Part shown: positions 8,476-18,647 of the stretch, one piece after another
How the letters are laid out: each line of letters opens with the position of its first letter
Position numbering within the stretch: the first letter of the stretch is position 1
Source of the DNA: Clostridium cylindrosporum DSM 605
Lineage (GTDB): Bacteria > Bacillota > Clostridia > Clostridiales > Caloramatoraceae
Length of the DNA stretch: 64,000 nt
Direction: 5' to 3'
Assembly: GCF_001047375.1 (NCBI RefSeq)
Contig: NZ_LFVU01000028.1
Span: 186,001 to 250,000 of the forward strand
Notes under the pieces: model-generated
Told to the model about the DNA's origin: nothing
Databases searched by the model: none
Seen by the model: only the letters and a program-made list of their open reading frames with translations
Made by a program: the position numbers and the translations under genes

Positions 8476-10032
8476 ATGAGTATACTAACAGTAAAAAACT
8501 TAAATCATGGATTTGGTGATAGGGCTATCCTTAATAACGTTTCTTTTCGTCTTCTTAAAGGAGAACATATAGGACTTATTGGAGCAAATGGCGAAGGAAA
8601 GTCTACATTTATGAATATAATCACAGGAAAACTTGAGCCTGATGAAGGAAGTATAGAATGGTCTAAGCATGTTAGAGTTGGTTACTTAGATCAACATACA
8701 ACCCTTGAAAAAGGACTTACTATTAGAGATGTACTTAAAAATGCTTTTAAGTATCTATTTGACATAGAAAATGAACTAAATGATTTATACGGTAAAATGG
8801 GAGATGTGTCCCCTGAGGAACTTGAGGTGCTAATGGAGGAAACAGGTACACTTCAAGACATACTAACTAATAACGACTTTTATGTTATAGATACAAAAGT
8901 TGAAGAAATAGCAAGGGGTCTTGGGCTTGTTGATATTGGACTTGATAAAGATGTACATGACCTTAGTGGTGGACAAAGAACAAAGGTACTTCTAGCTAAA
9001 CTTCTTCTTGAAAAACCTGATATCCTTCTACTTGACGAGCCAACTAACTACCTAGATGAACAACATATAGAATGGCTAAAAAGATATCTACTTGATTATG
9101 AAAATGCCTTCATCCTTATTTCTCATGATATTCCATTTTTAAATAGCGTTATTAACCTTATTTATCACATGGAACATGCTGAACTAACAAGATATGTTGG
9201 AAATTATGATGACTTCAAGAGAATCTACGAAGCTAAACAAAAACAAATAGAGGCAGCATACAAAAAGCAACAAGATGAAATTGCAGAACTTAAAGACTTC
9301 GTTGCTAGAAATAAAGCTAGGGTTTCAACTAGAAATATGGCAATGTCTAGACAGAAAAAACTTGATAAAATGGATGTTATAGAACTTCAAAAGGAAAAAC
9401 CAAAGCCAGAGTTTCATTTTAAAATAGCTAGGGCCTCAGGAAAAATGCTATTTTCAACTAAGGATCTAGTAATAGGATATGACTCACCACTTTCAAAACC
9501 TCTTAATTTAACAATGGAAAGAGGACAAAAAATAGCACTAGTTGGTGCTAATGGTCTTGGAAAAACTACTTTACTTAAAAGTATACTTGGTGAGATTCCT
9601 TCAGTTTCAGGATCTGTGGAACTTGGAGACTATTTACACCTAGGATACTTTGAACAGGAAATTAAGGAAGGAAACTATAATAGCTGTATAGATGAGCTGT
9701 GGGCTGAATTCCCTTCATATACTCAATACGAAATACGTGCAGCACTTGCAAAGTGTGGTCTTACAACAAAGCATATAGAAAGCAAAATATTGGTACTAAG
9801 CGGAGGGGAACAGGCAAAGGTGCGTCTATGTAAACTTATTAATAGAGAAACTAATTTCCTAATACTAGACGAGCCTACAAACCATCTTGATGTTGATGCT
9901 AAGGATGAGCTAAAACGTGCTATTAAAGAATATAAGGGAAGCGTTCTTATAATATGCCATGAACCTGAATTTTATCAAGATGTTGTTACTGATGTTTGGA
10001 ACTGTGAAGAATGGACAACTAAGTTAATATAA
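8476..10032 (+). CDS. yfmM: ABC-F family ATPase, YfmM-like
   Basis: 518 residues, two ABC domains in one chain and no membrane segment. First domain: GANGEGKST Walker A, LSGGQRTKVLLAKLLL signature, LLLDEPTNYLD Walker B. Second domain: GANGLGKTT, LSGGEQAKVRL, LILDEPTNHLD. The linker between them is charged and helical, as in ABC-F translation factors that act on ribosomes. The opening MSILTVKNLNHGFGDRAI and the length fit the Bacillus YfmM group. It may rescue stalled ribosomes or protect against antibiotics; specificity is not predictable. A terminator follows at 10087. Confidence 0.88.
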   Translation: MSILTVKNLNHGFGDRAILNNVSFRLLKGEHIGLIGANGEGKSTFMNIITGKLEPDEGSIEWSKHVRVGYLDQHTTLEKGLTIRDVLKNAFKYLFDIENELNDLYGKMGDVSPEELEVLMEETGTLQDILTNNDFYVIDTKVEEIARGLGLVDIGLDKDVHDLSGGQRTKVLLAKLLLEKPDILLLDEPTNYLDEQHIEWLKRYLLDYENAFILISHDIPFLNSVINLIYHMEHAELTRYVGNYDDFKRIYEAKQKQIEAAYKKQQDEIAELKDFVARNKARVSTRNMAMSRQKKLDKMDVIELQKEKPKPEFHFKIARASGKMLFSTKDLVIGYDSPLSKPLNLTMERGQKIALVGANGLGKTTLLKSILGEIPSVSGSVELGDYLHLGYFEQEIKEGNYNSCIDELWAEFPSYTQYEIRAALAKCGLTTKHIESKILVLSGGEQAKVRLCKLINRETNFLILDEPTNHLDVDAKDELKRAIKEYKGSVLIICHEPEFYQDVVTDVWNCEEWTTKLI

Positions 10033-10086
10033 ACTTTATTGATTAAAAAATTCTATTATTACATCAATTAATATACACATACTAAA

Positions 10087-10127
10087 CAAAAATAGGCTAC
10101 TGCTAATTTAAGCAATAGCCTATTTTT
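10087..10127. terminator. Bidirectional intrinsic terminator
   Basis: AAAAATAGGCTACTGCT pairing with AGCAATAGCCTATTTTTT. It lies between the convergent ABC-F (+) and DMT transporter (-) genes. Confidence 0.85.
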
Positions 10128-10165
10128 TAATTTTTATCAAAGGAATTCAAAAATAGAGTTATCTT

Positions 10166-11050
10166 CTATGACTTTTTTAATCTTAAGAGTTTTGTACCAT
10201 AAATCTCATATACAAATGTTGAACCAAGTATTAAAATGCCTCCTATTATTTGTGATAAACTCATTGCCTCACCAAAAAATATACTAGACATTATAATCGC
10301 AGATATTGGGTCAATATAGCTAAATGTAGCAATTGTTTGACTACTAAGTTTGTTTACAGATGAAAAATAAAGCAAATATGCAAACCCTGTATGAACTACT
10401 CCTAAAATCACCAATAATACTATTGACACATTATTAATTCCACTAAAATTTATTCCATCACTAAATATTAAATAAATAAATAGTAGTACTGATGAAATAA
10501 GTAATTGTGGCAAGGTTCTTTCCATCCCTGATATATCCTTTAGGAATTTATTTAATATAATTATACTGGCATAAATAGCAGCTGCTGAGAGTCCATAAAC
10601 AATTCCAAGTATGTTATTCACACCTGTCCCACTTTCTCCAACTCCTACAATACAAAACATACCTACCATTGCTGCTAATATACATAAAACCTTTATAATA
10701 TTCAGCCTCTCTTTTAAAATCAATGGAGATAAAAACATAACAATAATTGGTGCAAAATAATAACATATTGTAGCATTTGAGATTGTAGTGTATTTATATG
10801 CTTGAAATAACAAAATCCAATTTAAAGCAAGAACAATCCCAGACCCCCCAAGTAACCATATATTTTTATGTACCTTTTCCCAGGAAAACTTTTTCCTTGA
10901 TAAAATAACCACTAGAAATAGGAATAGACTTCCTAAAACTCCTCTTGCCAATGCAATTTCACTTGAAGTAGCATTAATATTCCTTACAAAAATCCCTATA
11001 CTTCCAAACAATGTCATGGCAGCTATTAAACTAACTTTAGCCTTATCCAT
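10166..11050 (-). CDS. EamA-type DMT transporter
   Basis: About 294 residues with ten hydrophobic segments. The second EamA repeat is clear (YASIIILNKFLKD through AIIMSSIFFGEAMSLSQIIGGILILGS). The ATG at 11050 is chosen because GGAGGG lies directly before it; the ATG at 11062 is part of that ribosome site. It is divergent from an XRE-cupin regulator, a common arrangement in which the regulator controls the exporter. Substrate unknown. Confidence 0.85.
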   Translation of the reverse strand: MDKAKVSLIAAMTLFGSIGIFVRNINATSSEIALARGVLGSLFLFLVVILSRKKFSWEKVHKNIWLLGGSGIVLALNWILLFQAYKYTTISNATICYYFAPIIVMFLSPLILKERLNIIKVLCILAAMVGMFCIVGVGESGTGVNNILGIVYGLSAAAIYASIIILNKFLKDISGMERTLPQLLISSVLLFIYLIFSDGINFSGINNVSIVLLVILGVVHTGFAYLLYFSSVNKLSSQTIATFSYIDPISAIIMSSIFFGEAMSLSQIIGGILILGSTFVYEIYGTKLLRLKKS

Positions 11051-11108
11051 AATACCCTCCATTCAAATCATAAATATTGTACAGTATTTTACTTGCCTTA
11101 TGGAAAAA

Positions 11109-11178
11109 ACATTTGTAAAATATAATGTACAATAGTTCACTATACTTTGTTAATGATATTTTACATTTGTAAACTATA
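11109..11178. promoter_or_regulatory. Direct repeats in the DMT/XRE divergent promoter
   Basis: Two near-identical 16-base direct repeats, ACATTTGTAAAATATA at 11109-11124 and ACATTTGTAAACTATA at 11163-11178, lie between the divergent genes. A GTACA motif also occurs near 11078 and 11127. These are candidate binding sites for the XRE-cupin protein; the link is inferred from position only. Confidence 0.45.
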
Positions 11179-11203
11179 TTTGTCAATGTAAGAGGGAGAT
11201 AAT

Positions 11204-11752
11204 ATGGATTTAAGTATTATAATAGCTGATAATTTAAAATTTTTAAGACAAGAGAGGAATTTAAGTCTTGGTCAATTAGCAGAGCTATCTGGAATAAGTA
11301 AAGTTATGCTTTCACAAATTGAAAAAGGGGAATCAAATCCTACTATTAATACAATATGGAAAATAGCCACTGGACTTAAAGTTCCTTATACTAGATTAAT
11401 TGATGAACCTAGTAATGATACTGTTGTTGTACGCAAATGTAGTATCAAAGAACAGTTTGATAATAATGATGTCTACAAGGTATATTGCTATTATACAAAT
11501 AACCCAAATAGAAACTTTGAATTTTTTAAAACAGAACTTTCTCCTAATTCTTCTAGCACCTCAGCTGGTCATTCATTAAAATCTAGAGAATACATTTTTG
11601 TTATAAAAGGAGAGCTAATCCTTAGGACTAGTAATGAGGAGTATATACTTCAAAAGGATGATTCTATAAACTTTGATGCTTCTTTACCACATTTTTATTT
11701 GAACAATCAAAATGATATAGTTGAGTTTATTGTTATAAACTATTATCCTTAA
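11204..11752 (+). CDS. XRE-family regulator with C-terminal cupin domain
   Basis: 182 residues. The N-terminal HTH_3 (LGQLAELSGISKVMLSQIEKGESNPTINT, roughly residues 20-50) is followed by a small beta-barrel cupin (about residues 105-180, SAGHSLKSREYIFVIKGELIL and LQKDDSINFDASLPHFYLNN). The cupin probably senses a small ligand. Such proteins often regulate an adjacent transporter; here the divergent DMT exporter is the likely target. It starts after AGAGGGAGATAAT. Confidence 0.9.
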   Translation: MDLSIIIADNLKFLRQERNLSLGQLAELSGISKVMLSQIEKGESNPTINTIWKIATGLKVPYTRLIDEPSNDTVVVRKCSIKEQFDNNDVYKVYCYYTNNPNRNFEFFKTELSPNSSSTSAGHSLKSREYIFVIKGELILRTSNEEYILQKDDSINFDASLPHFYLNNQNDIVEFIVINYYP

Positions 11753-11781
11753 ACAAACTAATCTAACATCTAAAAATAAAA

Positions 11782-11813
11782 GGGATTAGAGAACCAATCT
11801 TATCTCTAATCCC
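11782..11813. terminator. Stem-loop terminator between the XRE-cupin gene and cysA
   Basis: GGGATTAGAGA pairing with TCTCTAATCCC, between convergent genes. The T-runs are weak on both sides. Confidence 0.6.
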
Positions 11814-11830
11814 AATAATTAAATATGCTC

Positions 11831-12904
11831 TTATATTATATAATCTTCTGGAATAAAAACCTTAAAATCTTTAGGTTTTATGAATACTTCATCTCCAATG
11901 TTTAAATTAAGCTCCTTAAATTTTTCTCTTGATACCTCAGCTTCTAAGTATTCACCTATATCACTTCTTTTAAGTTCTATATATACTATACTACCGCCAC
12001 TTCTTATAAAGAACACCTCTGCCTTTATACTTCCTTCTCCGCTACTTTCCCTTGTGATTTCAATGTCATGTGGTCTTACATAACTTACAGCATCTGAGTC
12101 CTTAGCGTCCTTAAACTCTGGAGCGTCATATTCCACTTCCCCAATGTTAAGCTTTCCATTCTTTACTCTACCATGGAATAGATTAACATTCCCTAAGAAG
12201 TCGTATACAAAAGGATTGCTAGGGTTTTCATATACTTCTTTAGGAGTACCTACTTGTTCTATTTTTCCTTTATTAAGTATTACTATTCTATCAGCAACAT
12301 CCATAGCCTCTTCCTGATCATGTGTTACAAATACACTTGTTATAGGATAGTTATCATGTAAACGTCTAAGCCATCTTCTTAGTTCTTTTCTAACCTTTGC
12401 ATCAAGTGCTCCAAATGGCTCATCAAGAAGAAGAACTCTAGGCTCTACCGCAAGTGCTCTAGCAAGTGCCACTCTTTGTCTTTGTCCACCTGACAATTGA
12501 GCTGGGTATCTGTTTTTAAACTCTTTCATCTTTATAAGCTCTAAAAGCTCATCTACTTTATTATTTATCTCTTCCTTACTTGGTCTTAACTTTTTTGGTC
12601 TAATACTTAATCCAAAGGCTACATTATCTCCAACAGTCATATGCTTAAAAAGTGCATAATGCTGAAAAACAAAACCAACTTCTCTTTCTTGAACTTTTTT
12701 TGAAGTATTATCTTCTCCATTAAAAAATATACTTCCTTCATCAGAATTTTCAAGTCCTGCTATTATTCTTAAAAGTGTTGTTTTTCCTGAACCTGATGGT
12801 CCAAGAAGGGCTACAAGCTCTCCGGTTTTAACATCTAGATTTATATTATCTAGTGCATTAAAATTTCCGAAGTTTTTAGATATATCAACAACGTTTATAC
12901 TCAT
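11831..12904 (-). CDS. cysA: Sulfate/thiosulfate ABC transporter ATPase
   Basis: About 357 residues. ATPase domain with GPSGSGKTT (Walker A), [16 protein letters not shown] (signature) and [12 protein letters not shown] (Walker B), then a C-terminal TOBE-like regulatory domain ([25 protein letters not shown]). It powers the importer formed with the CysT/CysW permeases and Sbp. Start at ATG 12904 after AGAGGTG; a GTG at 12913 overlaps that site. Last gene of the sbp-cysT-cysW-cysA operon. Confidence 0.92.
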   Translation of the reverse strand: MSINVVDISKNFGNFNALDNINLDVKTGELVALLGPSGSGKTTLLRIIAGLENSDEGSIFFNGEDNTSKKVQEREVGFVFQHYALFKHMTVGDNVAFGLSIRPKKLRPSKEEINNKVDELLELIKMKEFKNRYPAQLSGGQRQRVALARALAVEPRVLLLDEPFGALDAKVRKELRRWLRRLHDNYPITSVFVTHDQEEAMDVADRIVILNKGKIEQVGTPKEVYENPSNPFVYDFLGNVNLFHGRVKNGKLNIGEVEYDAPEFKDAKDSDAVSYVRPHDIEITRESSGEGSIKAEVFFIRSGGSIVYIELKRSDIGEYLEAEVSREKFKELNLNIGDEVFIKPKDFKVFIPEDYII

Positions 12905-12931
12905 TTCAATCACCTCTACAGACTATTTTAT

Positions 12932-13837
12932 CTATTCTACTTCCTCATTAATTGACTCTTTTTTAATCTTCCATTCAATAACACTTTTAGCTATTAAGTT
13001 TATTAACGCTATAATTGTTAGTAATGATGCAACTGCGAATGCAGCTGAAAATTGATATTCATTATATAAAATTTCAATGTGTAAAGGTAGTGTAGTAGTA
13101 AGTCCTCTAATATGACCTGAAACTACAGATACCGCCCCAAACTCTCCAGCTGCTCTTGCAGCGGTTAATATTACACCATACAAAAGAGCCCATTTTATAT
13201 TTGGAAGAGTTATTTTAAAAAATGTTTTTAGTCCGCTTGCTCCAAGTGTCAGAGCTGCTTCTTCTTCACTACTTCCCTTTGACTGCATAATAGGTATAAG
13301 TTCTCTTGCAACAAATGGGAAAGTTACAAATACAGTAGCAATAATTATTCCTGGAGTATTAAATATTATTTGCATGTCATATTTAGTTAATATTTCACCG
13401 AATAATCCATGGGTGTCACTAAATAGCAAGACAAATACAAACCCTGCAATAACAGGTGATATTGCAAATGGCATATCAATAATTGTAATAAGTATATTTT
13501 TACCTTTAAATTCAAACTTTGAAATTAACCATGCAGCAACTATACCAAAAACTGTATTTAAAGGAACTGCTATTAAAATAGCTTTTAAGGTAAGCTTTAT
13601 AGCATCTAGTGCTATAGGATCTGTTATTGAAGCTATATATACACTATATCCTTTTTCAAGCCCCTTAACAAAAACAGCTACAAGAGGAAGTATAAGCACA
13701 GCAAAAACATAAATAAGTGCTATAGCAGTTAAAGTTATCTTAGCAATACTAATAGAAGATAAGTACTCCTTTACTAACTTTAAAATAGGTTTTTTATTGT
13801 AGTTTTTTTCATTTCTGATCTCTATCTTTGTACTCAT
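12932..13837 (-). CDS. cysW: Sulfate ABC transporter permease CysW
   Basis: About 301 residues with six membrane segments and the BPD inner-membrane signature EEEAALTLGASGLKTFFKITLPNIKWALLYG, which docks on the ATPase. CysW pairs with CysT as the membrane channel. GGAGG is better spaced from the ATG at 13837 than from the ATG at 13843. It follows cysT with a gap of about ten bases. Confidence 0.92.
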   Translation of the reverse strand: MSTKIEIRNEKNYNKKPILKLVKEYLSSISIAKITLTAIALIYVFAVLILPLVAVFVKGLEKGYSVYIASITDPIALDAIKLTLKAILIAVPLNTVFGIVAAWLISKFEFKGKNILITIIDMPFAISPVIAGFVFVLLFSDTHGLFGEILTKYDMQIIFNTPGIIIATVFVTFPFVARELIPIMQSKGSSEEEAALTLGASGLKTFFKITLPNIKWALLYGVILTAARAAGEFGAVSVVSGHIRGLTTTLPLHIEILYNEYQFSAAFAVASLLTIIALINLIAKSVIEWKIKKESINEEVE

Positions 13838-13848
13838 TTTCATCCCTC

Positions 13849-14709
13849 CTACCTAGCTTTGTGATAAGATGAAGTATACCACTGAAGTAAATTGATTATA
13901 AGCATTGCTACAAATGATATTACAAGCATTGCTCCAGCAATTACAGTTGCACCTTCATAATCGTATTGTTCCATTTTAGTCATTATAATAAGTGGTGCTA
14001 TTTCTGTTTTCATAGGCATATTTCCTGAAATAAATACAACAGATCCGTACTCTCCAACAGCTCTTGCAAAGGCTAAAGAAAAGCCTGTTAAAAGAGCTGG
14101 AAACACCTCTGGAATTATTACTTTAACAAAAGTTATAAAAGAATTAGACCCAAGACTTCGTGCAGCTTCCTCTACTTCTTTATCTAAATTCTCAATAACA
14201 GGTTGTACAGTTCTTACAACAAAAGGAATACTAATAAAACTTAAAGCAACAACAATACCTAAAAATGTAAAGGACACTTTTATTCCAAATATGCTTAAGT
14301 ATTTTCCTATCCATCCATCTTGAGCATAAAGAGTAGTAAGTGTTATTCCTGCTACTGCTGTAGGAAGCGCAAATGGAAGGTCTATTAGTGAGTCTATAAT
14401 TTTCTTTCCAAAGAAATTATACCTTACAATTACCCATGCTATTAAGAATCCAAAGACTGCATTTAATCCCGCCGCTAAAAAAGCTGCTAAAAAACTAACC
14501 TTAAAGGCAGAAATTACTCTAGGCTCACTTAGAATTTTTAATATATCGCTCATCCCAATATTTAAAGAGTTTATAAATATCATAGATAAAGGTAAAAGTA
14601 CTAATATACTAATATAACTTACTGTAAATCCTAAACTTAATCCAAATCCAGGTATAATGGTATACCCCTTTAATAACTTATTATTTTTTTTCTTAACTAC
14701 CGTGTTCAA
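13849..14709 (-). CDS. cysT: Sulfate ABC transporter permease CysT
   Basis: 286 residues, six membrane segments, EAA loop VEEAARSLGSNSFITFVKVIIPEVFPALLTG and the typical ARAVGEYGSVVFISGN segment of the CysT/ModB group. It starts at a TTG after GGTGGTG. It lies between cysW and sbp1 and is preceded by a strong intercistronic stem-loop. Confidence 0.92.
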   Translation of the reverse strand: MNTVVKKKNNKLLKGYTIIPGFGLSLGFTVSYISILVLLPLSMIFINSLNIGMSDILKILSEPRVISAFKVSFLAAFLAAGLNAVFGFLIAWVIVRYNFFGKKIIDSLIDLPFALPTAVAGITLTTLYAQDGWIGKYLSIFGIKVSFTFLGIVVALSFISIPFVVRTVQPVIENLDKEVEEAARSLGSNSFITFVKVIIPEVFPALLTGFSLAFARAVGEYGSVVFISGNMPMKTEIAPLIIMTKMEQYDYEGATVIAGAMLVISFVAMLIINLLQWYTSSYHKAR

Positions 14710-14760
14710 CCTTAATCACCACCCTATAAAATTTAAACAATTTGAAAACCAAATAAATTT

Positions 14761-14793
14761 AATGCCTTGTAGTACATGAAACTACAAGGCATT
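14761..14793 (-). terminator. Intercistronic stem-loop between sbp1 and cysT
   Basis: Perfect 13-bp stem, AATGCCTTGTAGT pairing with ACTACAAGGCATT, but without a strong T-run. It probably protects the sbp mRNA or partly terminates, so that more binding protein than permease is made. A closely similar stem follows the sbp paralogue at 18610. Confidence 0.65.
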
Positions 14794-14797
14794 TATA

Positions 14798-15838
14798 CTA
14801 CTTATTCGTGTATATTTGGTCAAATACCCCATTATCATTAAAATGCTTCTTTTGAGCATTATTCCATCCACCAAAAACTTTATTTATTGTAAACAAACTA
14901 ATGTTACCAAATTGTTTTTCATATTTCTTTGCTATTTTTTCATTTACAGGTCTATAGAAATTTTTTGCTGCTATTTCCTGACCTTCATCACTATATAAAT
15001 ACTTTAAATATTCAGTAGCGATTTTCTTAGTTCCCTTTTTCTCTGCAACTTTATCAACAACTGCAACTGGCGGTTCAGTTAATATACTTATACTTGGATT
15101 TACTATATCAAACTTATCTCCCATCTCTTTTTGAACAAGATAAGCTTCATTTTCCCAAGCTATAAGAACATCACCAACACCTCTTTCAATAAATGTAGTT
15201 GTTGATCCTCTTGCCCCTGAATCAAGAACAGGAACGTTTTTATATAACTTTTTCACAAATTCCTTAGCTTTATTTTCATCATTGTTATTCTTTTTTAGAG
15301 CATATCCCCATGCTGCTAAGTAATTCCATCTAGCTCCACCTGATGTCTTAGGGTTTGGGGTTACAACTTCTACGCCTGGTCTAACAAGGTCATCCCAATC
15401 CTTTATACCCTTTGGATTTCCATTTCTAACCAAAAATACAATAGTAGAAGTATATGGAGAAGAGTTATGTGGAAGACTCTTTTGCCATTCCTCATTAATC
15501 AAATGTTTCTTTTTATTAATAGAATCTATATCGTATGCAAGTGCTAGTGTTACAACGTCTGCTTTAAGTCCATCTGCTACACCTCTTGCTTGCTTTCCTG
15601 AACCTCCATGTGACTGGTTCACCTCTACCTCTTCACCTGTTTTATCCTTCCAGTGTTTTGCAAAGGCTACATTGTAATCTGTATAAAATTCCCTTGTAGG
15701 ATCATAGGATACATTTAATAATGTTTTTTTCTTTGAAGTCTCACCATCTTTAGAGGAACAGCCTGTAAATAAACCTATTGTAACTATTAAACTTAATATG
15801 ATGATTCCAAATTTCATTTTGCTTTTTCGCCTTTTCAT
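14798..15838 (-). CDS. sbp: Sulfate/thiosulfate-binding lipoprotein (sbp1)
   Basis: 346 residues with a lipoprotein signal peptide ([19 protein letters not shown]...LFTGC lipobox). The mature part carries the two sulfate-binding-protein signatures, [12 protein letters not shown] and [16 protein letters not shown]. It captures the oxyanion outside the membrane and delivers it to CysTW-CysA. First gene of the operon, starting after GGAGG. About 70-75% identical by eye to the second copy at 18648-19706. Confidence 0.93.
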   Translation of the reverse strand: MKRRKSKMKFGIIILSLIVTIGLFTGCSSKDGETSKKKTLLNVSYDPTREFYTDYNVAFAKHWKDKTGEEVEVNQSHGGSGKQARGVADGLKADVVTLALAYDIDSINKKKHLINEEWQKSLPHNSSPYTSTIVFLVRNGNPKGIKDWDDLVRPGVEVVTPNPKTSGGARWNYLAAWGYALKKNNNDENKAKEFVKKLYKNVPVLDSGARGSTTTFIERGVGDVLIAWENEAYLVQKEMGDKFDIVNPSISILTEPPVAVVDKVAEKKGTKKIATEYLKYLYSDEGQEIAAKNFYRPVNEKIAKKYEKQFGNISLFTINKVFGGWNNAQKKHFNDNGVFDQIYTNK

Positions 15839-15855
15839 TTGTAATCCTCCTTCCC

Positions 15856-15914
15856 AATTCCTACTTCTTCTATAGGTTTAATTATATTTTATTCACCATT
15901 TTTAAAAAAATCAA
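15856..15914 (-). promoter_or_regulatory. Promoter and CymR-like operator of sbp1-cysTWA
   Basis: On the minus strand, -35 TTGATT (15909-15914), 17-base spacer, -10 TAAAAT (15886-15891). Ten bases further lies the operator 15856-15876, plus strand AATTCCTA-CTTCTT-CTATAGG. Position and sequence match the sites before the trans-sulfuration, yezD and nif-like operons. Confidence 0.7.
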
Positions 15915-16141
15915 CTGTTTTTTTTCGACTTTTTTCTATTTTTTTATAAAAATGATTAATTTATTCATATTTGAAATAAAACTAAAGCAAAGAACATACT
16001 CTCCAAAACCACTTATTTACAAGGCTTACCCCCTCTTATTAATAAATTAAAATTTATTAATACATAAATTATTTCTATATATTTCATAATAAAAATATCT
16101 TTCTCCTTTACCCACTACATTAGTATGAATTAATACAAAAA
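15915..16141. other. AT-rich intergenic region between sbp1 and topB
   Basis: About 230 bases of very AT-rich sequence upstream of the sbp1 promoter. Apart from oligo-T/A tracts near 15918-15950 I see no gene, RNA fold or repeat. Confidence 0.5.
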
Positions 16142-16181
16142 AATAATAAGCACTTAAACTCGCGTTTAAGTGCTTATTATT
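16142..16181. terminator. Bidirectional intrinsic terminator after topB
   Basis: AATAATAAGCACTTAAAC pairing with GTTTAAGTGCTTATTATT around a 4-base loop, with T-runs on both strands. It ends topB about 100 bases after its stop. Confidence 0.85.
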
Positions 16182-16277
16182 TTTAGGTTAGGATGGAGGT
16201 AAAGGAAAATGATTTTTATTTCTTTAATATTATTGACCTATTGCAAAATCCTATACATAATAACTAAAAAATCATAT

Positions 16278-18455
16278 TTATTTATTAAAGTCCTTTAAAA
16301 GTTCAGCAAATGGATTGTTTATATCCTGTTCTGCTTCCTTTTTCATTTTTGCCATTATATTATGTACTTCTTTTTTATTTACTTTATCACTTTTGTTAAA
16401 CCTTTTCTTAAAAATAGATTCTTTTTCTCTAAAGTTACATTTTAAATTTGTACATGCATAGATCTTTCCGTCTCCGCTACCTCTTAACTCTAACTTTTTC
16501 TTACAATCTGGACATCTTGCATTTGTTAATATTGCAACGCTTTGTCTATGACCACACTCTCTATCCTGGCATACTAAACTTCTTCCTTTTTTTGTGTTAA
16601 CGCTTAGCATGTTCTTGCCACATTCTGGACACTTTTCACTACTTAAATTATCATGTCTATACTTATCTTCACTTGATTTAATACCTGAAACAATACTCTT
16701 AGTATATTCTATTATTTCTTCCATAAAGCTATCTTTATTTAATTTACCCCTAGATATTTCTTGAAGCTTTTGCTCCCATCTACCTGTAAGTTCAGGTGAA
16801 ACTAACTCTTTAGGAGCTAATTTTAATAGCTGTCTTCCCTTAGATGTAGTTATTATATCCTTACCTCTTTTTTCTATTAGGAAGCTAGAAAATAACTTTT
16901 CTATTATATCTGCTCTAGTAGCAACTGTTCCAAGTCCACCAGTTTCTCCAAGTGTTTTTATAATTTTTGAATCATTACTCTTCATATATTTTGATGGATT
17001 TTCCATAGCTGCTAAAAGAGTTCCTTCATTTAACAATGATGGAGGTGTAGTTTTTCCTACTTTCTTTTCAATACTATCTATATTAATACTTTCCCCTTTA
17101 TTAAATCCATTTATTATTTGGTTTTCTTCATCCTCATTTTCCTCATTATTGTCATAAACATCCTTCCAACCATTATAGATAACCTTCTTACCCCTAGCCT
17201 TAAATTCTTCACCTTTAATATTTCCTACTATAACAACTTCCTCGTATTCGCATGGCTTCATTAATGCTGCTAAAAACCTTTTTGAAACAAGCTCGTAAAT
17301 ATTTCTCTCTTTTACAGAAATATCTCTCCAAACAGGAGCTTCTTCCGTTGGAATTATAGCATGGTGATCTGATACCTTAGAATTATCTACGAAGCTTTTG
17401 TTAGCTTTAATACCAAGTGCTAATATTTCCTTAGCTGCATCTGGATTAACACTTCTACATGCTTTAACTCTATCCTTTAAAGTTTCAACTATATCATCTG
17501 ATATGTACTTAGAATCTGTTCTAGGATATGTTAATACCTTATGCTGTTCATATAGTTTTTGCATAATAGATAAAGTTTCCTTAGCGGAATATCCCCATAT
17601 TCTATTTGCATCTCTTTGAAGCTGAGTTAAATCATAAAGTCCTTGGGAATATAGCTTTTTAACTTTTTTATTCACTTCTTCTATATAAAGTTTTTCGCCT
17701 TTTATATTACCTACTATACTATCTATCTTATCTTCATTAAAACTTCTATTTTCTTTAGATTTTTTGTCTGTCCATTTCAATTTTACTCCCTTGGCTACAG
17801 CTTCAATTGAATAAAAGTTCTTTGGTTTAAAATCTCTAATTTCATCTTCTCTGTAAGATACCATCGCAAGTGTTGGTGTTTGTACTCTTCCACATGAAAG
17901 TTGTGCATTATACTTACATGTAAGCGTTCTCGTTGCATTAATACCAACTACCCAATCTGCCTCAGCTCTTGATAATGCAGATGCATATAGATTATTGTAC
18001 TCTCTACCATCGCGAAGTTTAGAAAACCCTTCCTTTATAGCCTTATCAGTAACAGATGATATCCACAAACGCTTAATTGGCTTTTTTACTCCTGCTTTAT
18101 ATAGTATAAGTCTTGCAACAAGTTCCCCTTCTCTTCCTGCATCAGTTGCTATGACAATCTCTTTAACATCATCCCTTGAAAGCTGACCCTTTACCGCATT
18201 AAACTGCTTTATTGTAGTTTTAATAAGGGAAAACTTAAAACTCTTAGGTATTATAGGAACATCTTCTATATTCCACTGCTTATACTTATTATCATATTGT
18301 TCAGGATCTGATAAAGTAACCAAATGACCAAGTGCCCATGTTACAATATATTTGTCCCCTTCCAAATACCCATTTCCTTTTTTACTACACTTTAATACTC
18401 TTCCTATATCTCTCGCCACAGAAGGCTTTTCTGCTAAAACTAATATCTTACTCAT
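16278..18455 (-). CDS. topB: DNA topoisomerase III (type IA)
   Basis: 725 residues. TOPRIM domain at the N-terminus (LAEKPSVARDI and TDAGREGELVARLI), central type IA domain with the nucleophile Tyr in LTYPRTDSKYIS, and two C-terminal zinc-finger-like Cys clusters (CPECGKNML..CQDRECGH and CPDCKKKLE..CTNLKCNF). The enzyme decatenates and relaxes DNA. It stands alone between the two sulfate-binding genes and looks unrelated to them in function. Confidence 0.93.
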   Translation of the reverse strand: MSKILVLAEKPSVARDIGRVLKCSKKGNGYLEGDKYIVTWALGHLVTLSDPEQYDNKYKQWNIEDVPIIPKSFKFSLIKTTIKQFNAVKGQLSRDDVKEIVIATDAGREGELVARLILYKAGVKKPIKRLWISSVTDKAIKEGFSKLRDGREYNNLYASALSRAEADWVVGINATRTLTCKYNAQLSCGRVQTPTLAMVSYREDEIRDFKPKNFYSIEAVAKGVKLKWTDKKSKENRSFNEDKIDSIVGNIKGEKLYIEEVNKKVKKLYSQGLYDLTQLQRDANRIWGYSAKETLSIMQKLYEQHKVLTYPRTDSKYISDDIVETLKDRVKACRSVNPDAAKEILALGIKANKSFVDNSKVSDHHAIIPTEEAPVWRDISVKERNIYELVSKRFLAALMKPCEYEEVVIVGNIKGEEFKARGKKVIYNGWKDVYDNNEENEDEENQIINGFNKGESINIDSIEKKVGKTTPPSLLNEGTLLAAMENPSKYMKSNDSKIIKTLGETGGLGTVATRADIIEKLFSSFLIEKRGKDIITTSKGRQLLKLAPKELVSPELTGRWEQKLQEISRGKLNKDSFMEEIIEYTKSIVSGIKSSEDKYRHDNLSSEKCPECGKNMLSVNTKKGRSLVCQDRECGHRQSVAILTNARCPDCKKKLELRGSGDGKIYACTNLKCNFREKESIFKKRFNKSDKVNKKEVHNIMAKMKKEAEQDINNPFAELLKDFNK

Positions 18456-18609
18456 TAAAACAATCCTTTCATCTGAAAATTACTATTGAATTCTAAAATA
18501 AATTTAAATCTATCAATTAAACCCTAAATAAAGTTAGAATATATTAATCAGTATATCATATTAAACATTTAGTGTAATTTTCAAATTACTGATTGTTAAT
18601 TGTATGAAT

Positions 18610-18643
18610 AAAAAGCCCTGTAGATACAAGACTACAAGGCTTT
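18610..18643 (-). terminator. Intrinsic terminator after sbp2
   Basis: AAAAGCCTTGTAG pairing with CTACAGGGCTTTT followed by TTATT on the minus strand. It resembles the stem after sbp1, supporting duplication of the whole sbp unit. Confidence 0.75.
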
Positions 18644-18647
18644 TATA

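Noticed and set aside
16218-16307. 29-codon plus-strand frame after GGAGG, encoding a hydrophobic peptide
   Set aside because: It overlaps the end of topB on the other strand and follows a terminator. There is no promoter, and the length is within chance for this base composition.
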